A DNA stretch of 10,378 bases from JALCSJ01 sp036788835 (GTDB lineage Bacteria > Bacillota > Negativicutes > Acidaminococcales > Acidaminococcaceae). The translations under genes and the position numbers were made by a program. The first letter of the stretch is position 1. Each line of letters opens with the position of its first letter. Shown here in pieces: positions 1-6,550 of the stretch. Where the stretch lies: assembly GCA_036788835.1 (NCBI GenBank), contig DAIQMR010000041.1, positions 1 to 10,378 of the forward strand, written 5' to 3'. The notes under the pieces were generated by a model. It saw nothing but the letters and a program-made list of their open reading frames with translations, made no database searches and was not told the origin of the DNA.

Positions 1-56
1 TCCCCCAATAACCACAAAGAGATTTATAGCGTCATGGCAAAATACAGTTTCTAAAC

Positions 57-101
57 AAAAAAGAGAGGCAAAGGGATTAAATCCCTTTGTCTCTCTTTTT
101 T
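57..101. terminator. Strong bidirectional terminator after the exported cupin gene
   Basis: The arms 57-78 and 80-101 are complementary over about 20 pairs, with one G-U pair (68/90) and a small AT loop around 77-81. Six A's lead in and six T's lead out, so either strand gives a hairpin with a U-tract. It lies 27 bases past the cupin stop codon and probably also ends a gene entering from the left. Bases 1-56 hold no gene or signal that I can recognise. Confidence 0.9.
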
Positions 102-127
102 CACACACATAAATTGGTTTTCAACAA

Positions 128-649
128 TTATTTGTCTTTAGGTGCAGCTTTAGCTGCGTGGTTTTGGGCGATAATATCCAAGAACACCAGATCTTGTTTG
201 CCGTTATTGCGCAAAGCATGAACTTGACCAATGTGGCAAATGGTAACATCGTGTGGTTTTACTACGTGTTCAACACCGTTCATTTCAGTGAAAATGCCGG
301 TACCGGAAATAATCAAATAGGCGTCTTCGTTATTGTAATGTTTATGTACACCAATGGAGGCACCGGGTTTTAAGGTCATCCAGCCGATTTCTTTAACGGC
401 ATTGTCTTTTGTTGCGCCTTGATCTCTGGTGAAAGCGAACTTGCCATAGAGCACACCTTTGCCGCCGGCAACATTTGTCTTATTGAGAGTTACCAACTTG
501 TTTGCAGGGAAATATTCCTGAGCCATAACCAGTGCATCGTGGGCTGCTTTGTCGGCAGCTGCTTTGTTTGCTGCTGTTTGGGGAGCAGCGAAGCTCATTG
601 AGGTGATACCTAAAGCTAAAGCCATTCCAAGAATCAACGATTTTTTCAT
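128..649 (-). CDS. Exported single-domain cupin (Cupin_2-like) protein
   Basis: This 173-residue protein has a clear Sec signal peptide: MKK, a hydrophobic core to about residue 19, and likely cleavage in SFA-AP near residues 21-22. An Ala/Lys-rich spacer follows. The cupin barrel spans roughly residues 60-160. Motif 1 is visible as H102-x-H104-x3-E108 and motif 2 carries H144, which together make a complete 3-His/1-Glu metal site. The tail is Ala/Lys rich. Small cupins with an intact site may be dioxygenases, isomerases or sugar-binding proteins, and the substrate cannot be read from the sequence. The start is supported by an AAGGGG-type ribosome site 8 bases upstream. The gene stands alone, divergent from the DUF3298-like gene and closed by the terminator at 57-101. 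Fold and export are well supported; the reaction is unknown. Confidence 0.85.
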   Translation of the reverse strand: MKKSLILGMALALGITSMSFAAPQTAANKAAADKAAHDALVMAQEYFPANKLVTLNKTNVAGGKGVLYGKFAFTRDQGATKDNAVKEIGWMTLKPGASIGVHKHYNNEDAYLIISGTGIFTEMNGVEHVVKPHDVTICHIGQVHALRNNGKQDLVFLDIIAQNHAAKAAPKDK

Positions 650-695
650 TTTTTTGCCCCTTTTTCAAATAAATTTTTGAAAATCCTACGCTAAT

Positions 696-701
696 ATTAT
701 A
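696..701 (-). promoter_or_regulatory. Probable -10 box of the exported cupin gene
   Basis: On the minus strand this reads TATAAT, 46 bases before the cupin start codon. No good -35 hexamer is visible at the expected distance (around 719-724), so an activator or UP-type contact would be needed. An 8-bp inverted repeat (TTTTCAAA 662-669, TTTGAAAA 676-683) lies in the transcribed leader just before the ribosome site. Confidence 0.5.
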
Positions 702-706
702 TCACG

Positions 707-716
707 ATGTGCACAT
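707..716. promoter_or_regulatory. Palindrome ATGTGCACAT between two divergent promoters
   Basis: A perfect 10-bp palindrome falls in the spacer region of both divergent promoters: the minus-strand -10 is at 696-701 and the plus-strand -10 at 724-729. A dimeric regulator bound here could control both the cupin and the DUF3298-like gene. The regulator is unknown and the site is inferred from position and symmetry alone. Confidence 0.3.
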
Positions 717-723
717 TTTGGGT

Positions 724-729
724 TATAAT
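724..729 (+). promoter_or_regulatory. Probable -10 box of the DUF3298-like gene
   Basis: TATAAT lies 46 bases before the ATG at 776. The -35 region is poor, as it is for the divergent cupin promoter. Confidence 0.5.
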
Positions 730-775
730 TAAAAAAGAGTGATAATAACAATTTTTCCTGGAAAGGACGATAAAT

Positions 776-1897
776 ATGAAAAAATGGCAAATCCGTTGTG
801 CTGGTCTATTCTGTGCGGTTTTAATGGGTTACGGAAGTGTGCTGCCACCCATGGCCTGTGGAGAAATTGAGCGGATAAGTATTCAGGAAATGCATAACGA
901 GTATGAACGAATTAGCAGGGAAAAGCAGGACAATTTGTTTTGGGGCCAAGGTCTCCGGGCTATTTATCCCAAGACGTGGCAAGCTGCACGAAAGGATAAT
1001 GGCGTCCTTTTCTCCTCTGCCAAGGGCAAAGAATCCATCGAGGTTGAACTTTTGCCGCAGGCTTTTTTGCCGGAAACTTTTCAATCTGTATGTACAGCGT
1101 ATGCAAGAAAAGCCGGCGGGAAGAAAATTACGATGACAGATACAGAGTTCCTTTTTACAACTGCCGGGGGGATTGTACACCATCTCCGTCCATTTGGCTC
1201 CAAGCTTGTCATGCTCACCTTTGGTGGAGGCAGGGCACAATCTGATACCAATTATAGCCCGGAGTTTAATACCTTGCTTCACAGTATCGCCCCTCAGGAC
1301 TACGACTTGGAGGCCACAGACCTCACCGTACAATGCAAGGACAACGTTATAAAAGTCAAAAAATTAACTTATACTTACCCAACCATAGAAATCACGGACA
1401 ATAAAGCTGTTGCCAAGAAGCTTTCTCATACATTTGCCGTAAAAGCAGCTTGGGACAAAAAAAGATATTTGCAGGAAACAGGCAAAAACAATATTCTAAC
1501 TGAAGAAAATAAGTATACGCCAACTTTTCATAATAACAAATATTTATGCTTTCTCCAATCCGGCTACAACTTTTTCTCTAAGTCTGCTCATCCCATCAGC
1601 TGGAAAATCGGCATTACTTTCGACCTGACAACCGGTGAGAAAAAATCCTGGAAAGAACTGGTTCGTCCGGAAGACACAGCCAGCTTTACCGTGGAAGCCA
1701 TTACTGCTAAATTACTCGCCACTGCCAAAGAGCAAGACATCCCATTATACCGCGAATTTAGCCGCTTGCCGCAGTTGCCTAAAAACTATTATTTGGACAA
1801 AAACGGTATAATCCACTTTATTTTTGGGCAATACGAAGTTGCTCCCTATTCCAGCGGTATAATCGATATAAACATGGAAAAAATGGTTAAGGACTGA
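776..1897 (+). CDS. Exported two-domain protein with DUF4163/DUF3298-like C-terminus
   Basis: This 373-residue protein begins with MKK and a hydrophobic stretch to about residue 23, followed by PPMACGE, so it is exported. C28 is not in a canonical lipobox, so I would not call it a lipoprotein. Residues about 50-165 (LRAIYPKTW, VLFSSAKGKESIEVELL) resemble a PsbP/Mog1-like small alpha-beta domain. Residues about 185-370 look like the DUF4163 plus DUF3298 pair found in RsiV and in many exported proteins. These include the 'TFDLTTGEKKSWKELV' stretch and the ending IIHFIFGQYEVAPYSSGIIDI, typical of DUF3298. RsiV itself binds lysozyme, but this protein lacks an anti-sigma domain and has no sigma-factor neighbour, so that role should not be transferred. 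GGAAAGGA lies 8-10 bases before the start. The gene is monocistronic, and the next plausible terminator is at 2014-2052. Confidence 0.75.
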   Translation: MKKWQIRCAGLFCAVLMGYGSVLPPMACGEIERISIQEMHNEYERISREKQDNLFWGQGLRAIYPKTWQAARKDNGVLFSSAKGKESIEVELLPQAFLPETFQSVCTAYARKAGGKKITMTDTEFLFTTAGGIVHHLRPFGSKLVMLTFGGGRAQSDTNYSPEFNTLLHSIAPQDYDLEATDLTVQCKDNVIKVKKLTYTYPTIEITDNKAVAKKLSHTFAVKAAWDKKRYLQETGKNNILTEENKYTPTFHNNKYLCFLQSGYNFFSKSAHPISWKIGITFDLTTGEKKSWKELVRPEDTASFTVEAITAKLLATAKEQDIPLYREFSRLPQLPKNYYLDKNGIIHFIFGQYEVAPYSSGIIDINMEKMVKD

Positions 1898-1958
1898 ACT
1901 CCAAGATGATACTAAAGTGATTGCGATATTCTCCCAATCATATTTGTATCATATGATC

Positions 1959-2009
1959 ATATTGGCGGGCCGACGCCACAAAAATGCATATATTGGCGGA
2001 CTGACGGCC
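1959..2009. repeat. Two imperfect direct repeats, 31-bp period
   Basis: ATATTGGCGGGCCGACGCC at 1959-1977 recurs as ATATTGGCGGACTGACGGCC at 1990-2009, with a 31-bp offset and four differences over the shared part. Just upstream are the overlapping palindromes ATCATATGAT (1948-1957) and ATGATCAT (1953-1960). They lie in the 188-base gap between the DUF3298-like gene and the cyclodeaminase gene. They may be tandem protein-binding sites near three helical turns apart, or merely a duplicated intergenic segment. Confidence 0.6.
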
Positions 2010-2013
2010 TAGT

Positions 2014-2055
2014 AAAGCACCTATAAAAAGCGGATAATTTTATAGGTGCTTTTTG
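2014..2055 (+). terminator. Rho-independent terminator hairpin just before the cyclodeaminase gene
   Basis: AAAGCACCTATAAAA (2014-2028) pairs perfectly with TTTTATAGGTGCTTT (2038-2052) around a 9-base loop, and the T-run continues to 2054. It may simply end transcription from the DUF3298-like gene 117 bases upstream. However, only 33 bases separate it from the cyclodeaminase ATG and I see no convincing promoter in that stretch. The hairpin may therefore lie inside the leader and act as an attenuator. The mirror strand also has an A/T flank. Confidence 0.8.
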
Positions 2056-2085
2056 TGCAATGATAGAAAATCAGAGGAGGTAATC

Positions 2086-3051
2086 ATGGATATCAAAATT
2101 TTAGACGAAAAAACTATTAGGGCGGCGTACACTATGAAGGACGCCATCGCAGATTGTAAGGAAGCGGCCAAACTGTATTCGGCAGGGCAATGCAATATAC
2201 CATTGCGGACAAATATAAATATTCCGGAGCATCACGGGCAGAGCCTCTATATGTACGGTTACGTACCAACAGTTGGTGCATCCGGAGTAAAAATTGTTTC
2301 TGTTTATCCGGACAATATACAAAAAGGTCTTAATAGCGTACCGGCTACTATGGTACTATTGGATGCCGAGACCGGTGCGGTTAATTGCCTATTGGACGGA
2401 ACAGCCCTAACCAGAATTAGAACCGGGGCCATTGCCGGAGCAGCAACCGATATCTTGGCAGGCAAAGATTGCACGGTGTTCACGCTTTTTGGTACTGGAG
2501 GTCAGGCTCTTTCTCAACTGGAAGCCGTAATAAATGTCCGCCCTATAAAATACGTCAAAGTTTATGATGTGGACTTTGTCAGGGCAAAAAAATTCGCCCA
2601 CCAGGCAGAGGAAATGTTCGGTGAGCAATATAATATAAAGGTCAGAGCTGTTGATAATACAGAGGAAGCCGTACAAAATGCGGATATTATTACCACTGTG
2701 ACCACATCGACACGGGCTGTCTTTCCAGGAGAACTGGTGAAAGAGGGGGCTCATATTAATGGGGTTGGCTCCTATCGGCCGGATATGGCGGAGATAGATG
2801 AGTACATTGTCACCCATTCCAAAGTTTACGTTGATACAAGAGACGGAGCCTTACAGGAATCAGGAGATTTGCTTCAGCCTATTAAGAAAGGAACCTTTTC
2901 TGCCAATAATGTGGTGGGAGAAATCGGCGATGTACTTAATGATAAAGCAGTGGGCCGGGAAAATAACACAGAACTTACTTTTTTTGAAACGACCGGTAGT
3001 GCTGTATTTGACCTAGTGACCGCACAACGCATATACGAAGTATGTAAATAA
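2086..3051 (+). CDS. Ornithine cyclodeaminase / mu-crystallin family NAD(P)-dependent enzyme
   Basis: The product has 321 residues, normal for the family. Members include ornithine cyclodeaminase, archaeal alanine dehydrogenase, lysine cyclodeaminase, SbnB-type synthases and cyclic-imine (ketimine) reductases. Visible landmarks are R41 in PLRTN, K69 in GVKIVS (the conserved substrate lysine), R112 in TRIRTGA, and the dinucleotide loop G136-T-G-G-Q140 followed by a strand ending YDVD (160-163). Also present are INGVGSYRPDMAEID (224-238), typical of the region carrying the catalytic acid, and the C-terminal block GEIGDVLNDKAVGR. The ATG at 2086 has AGAGGAGG five bases upstream, so I reject the in-frame TTG at 2053, which lies inside the terminator stem. 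Family membership is sure; the substrate is not. It is a single-gene unit with no amino-acid pathway neighbours, convergent with uxaC. Confidence 0.9.
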   Translation: MDIKILDEKTIRAAYTMKDAIADCKEAAKLYSAGQCNIPLRTNINIPEHHGQSLYMYGYVPTVGASGVKIVSVYPDNIQKGLNSVPATMVLLDAETGAVNCLLDGTALTRIRTGAIAGAATDILAGKDCTVFTLFGTGGQALSQLEAVINVRPIKYVKVYDVDFVRAKKFAHQAEEMFGEQYNIKVRAVDNTEEAVQNADIITTVTTSTRAVFPGELVKEGAHINGVGSYRPDMAEIDEYIVTHSKVYVDTRDGALQESGDLLQPIKKGTFSANNVVGEIGDVLNDKAVGRENNTELTFFETTGSAVFDLVTAQRIYEVCK

Positions 3052-3052
3052 T

Positions 3053-3084
3053 AAAAGCCGCTGGCACTCTGGCCGGCGGCTTTT
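3053..3084. terminator. Bidirectional terminator between the cyclodeaminase gene and uxaC
   Basis: AAAAGCCGCTGGC (3053-3065) pairs with GCCGGCGGCTTTT (3072-3084) through 13 pairs, one of them G-U, with a 6-base loop. The plus strand exits into TTTTCTCT, and the minus strand into TTTTATTATTTA. It begins one base after the cyclodeaminase stop and lies 30 bases past the uxaC stop, so it serves both convergent units. Confidence 0.9.
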
Positions 3085-3113
3085 CTCTACATTACCGTAT
3101 TTCCAATTGTCAA

Positions 3114-4526
3114 CTAGAAGCCGAAGTACTTGGCCGCGTTGTTGTAGCAGATGTCTTCTACCATTTGGCCCAGGAACTTCATGTCGGCGGGATATTCGCC
3201 GTTTTCCACTTTATTGCCGATCCAGTTACACAGTATACGACGATAATATTCGTGTCTGGTATAGGACAGGAAAGAACGGGAATCCGTCAGCATGCCTAGG
3301 ATATTGCCTACAATTGACAAGTCTGCAATGCTGTCCAGCTGCTCCAGCATGCCGCGTTTAGTATCGTTGAACCACCAGGAAGCGCCCTGCTGAATCTTCC
3401 CTCGCACTTCCGGTCCTTGGAAGCAGCCAATAAGGGCACCAATCATAGCGTTGTCATTGGGGTTCAAGGAGAAGACGATTATCTTTGGCAGCTTGTTTTT
3501 GCTATTCAAAATATCCATAAAGTCTGCCAAACCTTTACAATTGTTTTGGGGCGCCGTGCCGATACAGTCGAAACCTGTATCCGGGCCCATGGCCTTATAC
3601 ATTTTAGTGTTAGTATCCCGCAAGGCTGAATAGTGAATTTCCATTGCCCAGCCTCTGTCGGCGTATTGCTCGCCCAAAAAGAGCAGTACAGCGGTCTCGT
3701 ACATTTCACTTTCTTCTTGGGTGAGGTCTTTTCCGGCCAGAGCTTTCTTAATTACGCTATTAACCTTGGCATCTGCTGCCACACGGCAGAATGCATATTC
3801 CAGGGCGTGGTCTGTAGCACGGCAGCCCAGGGACTCAAAGTAATCCAACCTTTGTTTCAGAACCTTGCGGATGTCGGCAATATTAGCGGCAGACTTTAAT
3901 CCTGCCACCTTGCTCAACTCTGCCATGTATTTGGCCCAGCCGGGCTTAGCAATATGCAGGGCCTTGTCAGGACGCATAGCAGGATAAACCTTGGCACTGC
4001 ATTTGCCGTCTTTGGCAATTTTTTTCTGCCATTTCAAATCGGAAATGGGGTCATCAGTGGTACAAATAACCTTAACATTGGAGGCTTTGATAATGCCCTG
4101 CACGGACAATTTAGGCTTTTTTAGCTGAGCATTGCAGGTTTTCCAAATGCTATCGGCAGTAGCAGGGCTCAGAGGCTTGGTCACTCCGAAATAACGCTGC
4201 AGTTCCAAGTGTGTCCAATGATACAAAGGGTTTCCAATAGAACGGGACAGAGCCTCGGCAAACATGTCGAATTTCTCCCTGTCGCTGGTAGTAGTACCGG
4301 TAATATAGGATTCGTCCACACCGTTGGAGCGGATCAGGCGCCACTTATAATGGTCACCTCCCAGCCAGGCTTCCGTAATATTCTTGAATTGCTTGTCTTC
4401 AGCAATTTCCTGTGGGTTGATGTGGCAATGATAATCTATAATGGGCATTTTAGCTGCATGATTAAAATACAGCTTTTGTGCTGTCTTAGTTTCCAGAAGA
4501 AAATTTTTATCCATAAACTTTTTCAT
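3114..4526 (-). CDS. uxaC: Uronate isomerase (glucuronate/galacturonate isomerase)
   Basis: UxaC interconverts D-glucuronate with D-fructuronate and D-galacturonate with D-tagaturonate, the first cytosolic step of hexuronate breakdown. It is an amidohydrolase-fold enzyme. Starting at 4526 it has 470 residues, the length of E. coli UxaC, and its N-terminus MKKFMDKNFLL lines up with MTPFMTEDFLL as I recall it. Hallmarks are the H33-C-H35 pair in DYHCHINPQEIAED, GDHYKWRLIRSNGV, GNPLYHWTHLEL, CTTDDP, SLNPND, and the C-terminal GMLTDSRSFLSYTRHEYYRRI. An in-frame ATG at 4535 sits only one base after the AAAGGAG ribosome site (4537-4543), while 4526 sits 10 bases after it, so I prefer 4526. It is the last gene of the dctPQM operon, 22 bases after dctM. 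This location argues that the transporter carries a hexuronate. Confidence 0.96.
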   Translation of the reverse strand: MKKFMDKNFLLETKTAQKLYFNHAAKMPIIDYHCHINPQEIAEDKQFKNITEAWLGGDHYKWRLIRSNGVDESYITGTTTSDREKFDMFAEALSRSIGNPLYHWTHLELQRYFGVTKPLSPATADSIWKTCNAQLKKPKLSVQGIIKASNVKVICTTDDPISDLKWQKKIAKDGKCSAKVYPAMRPDKALHIAKPGWAKYMAELSKVAGLKSAANIADIRKVLKQRLDYFESLGCRATDHALEYAFCRVAADAKVNSVIKKALAGKDLTQEESEMYETAVLLFLGEQYADRGWAMEIHYSALRDTNTKMYKAMGPDTGFDCIGTAPQNNCKGLADFMDILNSKNKLPKIIVFSLNPNDNAMIGALIGCFQGPEVRGKIQQGASWWFNDTKRGMLEQLDSIADLSIVGNILGMLTDSRSFLSYTRHEYYRRILCNWIGNKVENGEYPADMKFLGQMVEDICYNNAAKYFGF

Positions 4527-4548
4527 AGAAGGCATGCTCCTTTATTTT

Positions 4549-5850
4549 TTACTTCATTACACCCATAAAACGTGGCAGCCACATAGTGAGGGCAGGAATA
4601 TAAGTAACCAGCATCAGGCCCGTAAACATGGCTCCGTACATGGGCAGCAAAGCTTTTGTTACTCTTTCAATAGGCAGCTTGGCAATACCGCAGCCTACGA
4701 ACAGGGCAGAACCGACAGGGGGAGTGCACAGGCCGATGGCCAGGTTGAAAATCAATACCACACCAAATTGGACCGGATCCATACCGCAGGCTTTAGCTAC
4801 CGGCAGCAGGATGGGTGTCATAATAACGATAAGAGGCGCCATATCCATAATGCAGCCTAGGAATAAAAGCAGAATGTTCATGAAAAGCAAGATTAAGTAT
4901 TTATTGGTACTGATGCTTAGCACGAAATCAGTGATAATGGTAGGAACTCTCAGGAAAGCCAGCATCCATCCGAAAGCACCGGCGGAAGCGATTAGGCTGA
5001 ATACCATAGCCAGAGTCTTTACCGTGTTCAAAAGAACTTTAGGCATCATGCGCATCTTTAGTTCCCCGTAGAACAACCAGGAAACAAAGAAAGCATACAA
5101 GCAGGCGATGGCTGCGGACTCAGTGGCAGTGAACCAACCGAAGGACACGCCGAAGAGGATAATAAAGGCCGTACCCAAAGCCATAATTGCATCTTTGGTA
5201 ACCAGGAAGGCCTCTTTCAAGGTCATTTTTTCCCCTTTAGGGTACTGCTTTTTAATAGACATATAAACGGAAATTACTAATAGACATAAACCAAGTGTCA
5301 CGCCGGGAAGGAAACCGGCCATAAAGAGAGCGCCTACAGATACGCCGCCGGCAGCCAGGGAATATATAATCATATTATGGCTGGGAGGAATCAAAACGCC
5401 CTGACAAGCACTGGCTACGGTAACGGCTGTGGAAAACTCCGGGTCAAACCCGGCCTTGACCATCATGGGAATTTCTACTGAGCCTAAAGAAGATACATCG
5501 GCTACGGCAGAACCGGAAATGCCGCCGAAGAACATACTGGCTAAAATATTAACATGGGACAAACCGCCACGGAATCTACCGACAATAACATTGGCAAAGG
5601 CCAGCATACGATCGGCAATACCGCCTACGCCCATAATCTCACCGGCTAAGATAAAGAACGGAATGGCCATCAGCGAGAAACTGTTGATGGCTTTACTCAT
5701 TTGCTGAACCATGGCCATCAAAGGAATATCAGCATAGAGCATGGTCAGAGCCGTGGAAAAAGCCAACACGAAACAAATAGGTAATCTTATTATGGCTAGA
5801 AAAGCAAAAGAACCAAGTAAAATAGCAATGGCTATATGTGTGTCAAACAT
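4549..5850 (-). CDS. dctM: TRAP transporter large membrane subunit (DctM family)
   Basis: This 433-residue, very hydrophobic protein has about 11-12 membrane segments and normal DctM length. It forms the Na+-coupled substrate channel of a tripartite ATP-independent periplasmic transporter and belongs to the ion transporter superfamily. Family marks include the N-terminal SFSLMAIPFFILAGEIMGVGGIADRM and FFGGISGSAVADVSSLG. Further marks are GVLIPPSHNMIIYSLAAGGVSVGALFMAG in the middle and DPVQFGVVLIFNLAIGLCTPPVGSALFVGCGIA near the end. The start ATG overlaps the dctQ stop by one base (TAATG), a layout typical of translational coupling, with GAAGGTG about 8 bases upstream inside dctQ. The substrate cannot be read from this subunit; uxaC 22 bases downstream suggests a uronate. 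Confidence 0.96.
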   Translation of the reverse strand: MFDTHIAIAILLGSFAFLAIIRLPICFVLAFSTALTMLYADIPLMAMVQQMSKAINSFSLMAIPFFILAGEIMGVGGIADRMLAFANVIVGRFRGGLSHVNILASMFFGGISGSAVADVSSLGSVEIPMMVKAGFDPEFSTAVTVASACQGVLIPPSHNMIIYSLAAGGVSVGALFMAGFLPGVTLGLCLLVISVYMSIKKQYPKGEKMTLKEAFLVTKDAIMALGTAFIILFGVSFGWFTATESAAIACLYAFFVSWLFYGELKMRMMPKVLLNTVKTLAMVFSLIASAGAFGWMLAFLRVPTIITDFVLSISTNKYLILLFMNILLLFLGCIMDMAPLIVIMTPILLPVAKACGMDPVQFGVVLIFNLAIGLCTPPVGSALFVGCGIAKLPIERVTKALLPMYGAMFTGLMLVTYIPALTMWLPRFMGVMK

Positions 5851-6419
5851 TATGCGGCACCTTCTTTCTTGGTTTTTTTAATTAGCTCTGGAATATCATC
5901 CTCATAGAAATGAGGGTGTTGATATCTTTCTAAACCAAAGAGGGAAATCAGACTGAAATAAACGATGAAAAAACCACCTACAGGAATCATCAAATACTCA
6001 ACACCGGCTGGCCATTGAGTAGCCGGGAGAGTAGAACTCATAGTAGATTTTACCAAGAGAGCACCATAATAAACCATAAAAGCACCAAAACTTAAAATAA
6101 TGAGATAGTCCAGTTTAGTCACTATTTTGGCAAGAGTGGGCGGCAGCAGGTTGAAAAAGAACCCTACGGCAATATGCAGGCCTTTTTGCACCCCTACGGC
6201 CATGGAAATAAAAGCCATCCAGATCATAAAAAACAAGGCGACTTCTTCGGACCAGCGGATACTGGTACCAAGAAATTTACGACAGATAACTTGTGCAGAA
6301 ACTACTACTACGATAATGACCAATACTACCTGAGAATATTTCAGAAGTATTGAGTAGAGGAAATCAAACACGTAGGTAATACCCGCCAAGACAATGTTCA
6401 ACTTTTTTTGTTCTTCCAA
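5850..6419 (-). CDS. dctQ: TRAP transporter small membrane subunit (DctQ family)
   Basis: This 189-residue membrane protein has four predicted helices (about 28-47, 59-79, 104-124 and 139-162), the standard DctQ topology. It pairs with DctM and with the DctP binding protein. The family's R55-W56-x-E-E sequence before helix 2 (SIRWSEEVALFFMIWM) and the GLHIAV motif (80-85) after it are present. The charged C-terminal tail is cytoplasmic. The start is a TTG at 6417-6419, chosen because AAAGGAGG lies 8 bases upstream and no ATG or GTG is better placed. A TTG start may lower its translation relative to the binding protein. It overlaps dctM by one base and lies 131 bases downstream of dctP. Confidence 0.93.
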   Translation of the reverse strand: MEEQKKLNIVLAGITYVFDFLYSILLKYSQVVLVIIVVVVSAQVICRKFLGTSIRWSEEVALFFMIWMAFISMAVGVQKGLHIAVGFFFNLLPPTLAKIVTKLDYLIILSFGAFMVYYGALLVKSTMSSTLPATQWPAGVEYLMIPVGGFFIVYFSLISLFGLERYQHPHFYEDDIPELIKKTKKEGAA

Positions 6420-6459
6420 AGTAATACCTCCTTTACGAGGACATAATTCCGTGAAAGAA

Positions 6460-6493
6460 AGAAGGGCACTGCCTCAAGCCTTCTCAATGAGAA
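6460..6493 (-). promoter_or_regulatory. Overlapping hairpins in the dctP-dctQ gap
   Basis: On the minus strand a near-perfect inverted repeat (TTCTCA/TGAGAA, 6481-6493) precedes and overlaps a second one (AGAAGG/CCTTCT, 6460-6465 and 6479-6484). The second is followed by TTCTTTC. Only one can form at a time. Such hairpins between a binding-protein gene and its membrane genes often stabilise or terminate the upstream message, giving more binding protein than permease. The stems are short and the T-run is interrupted, so this is tentative. Confidence 0.35.
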
Positions 6494-6550
6494 AACTGTT
6501 AGTAGCACCCTCCTTAAATTATCACTGTAGAATCTATTTTTCTAATAACA

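Noticed and set aside
821..1333. 170-codon open frame antisense to the DUF3298-like gene
   Set aside because: The sense frame has a signal peptide, ribosome site and domain features. The antisense product is compositionally odd and unsupported.
2053..2085. TTG start for the cyclodeaminase at 2053
   Set aside because: It falls inside the terminator T-run and lacks a ribosome site; the ATG at 2086 has an excellent one and gives the family's usual N-terminus.
4527..4535. ATG at 4533-4535 as the uxaC start
   Set aside because: It is one base from the ribosome site, too close to be used; the ATG at 4526 gives the family length and alignment.
4628..5071. 147-codon open frame on the plus strand inside dctM
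   Set aside because: It is antisense to a clear TRAP permease gene, its translation has no domain-like character, and no ribosome site precedes it.
6417..6506. Small leader-peptide frame from a GTG just after AAGGAGGG in the dctP-dctQ gap
   Set aside because: The GTG directly abuts the ribosome-site sequence with no spacer, so initiation is unlikely, and the 36-codon product shows no recognisable leader features.
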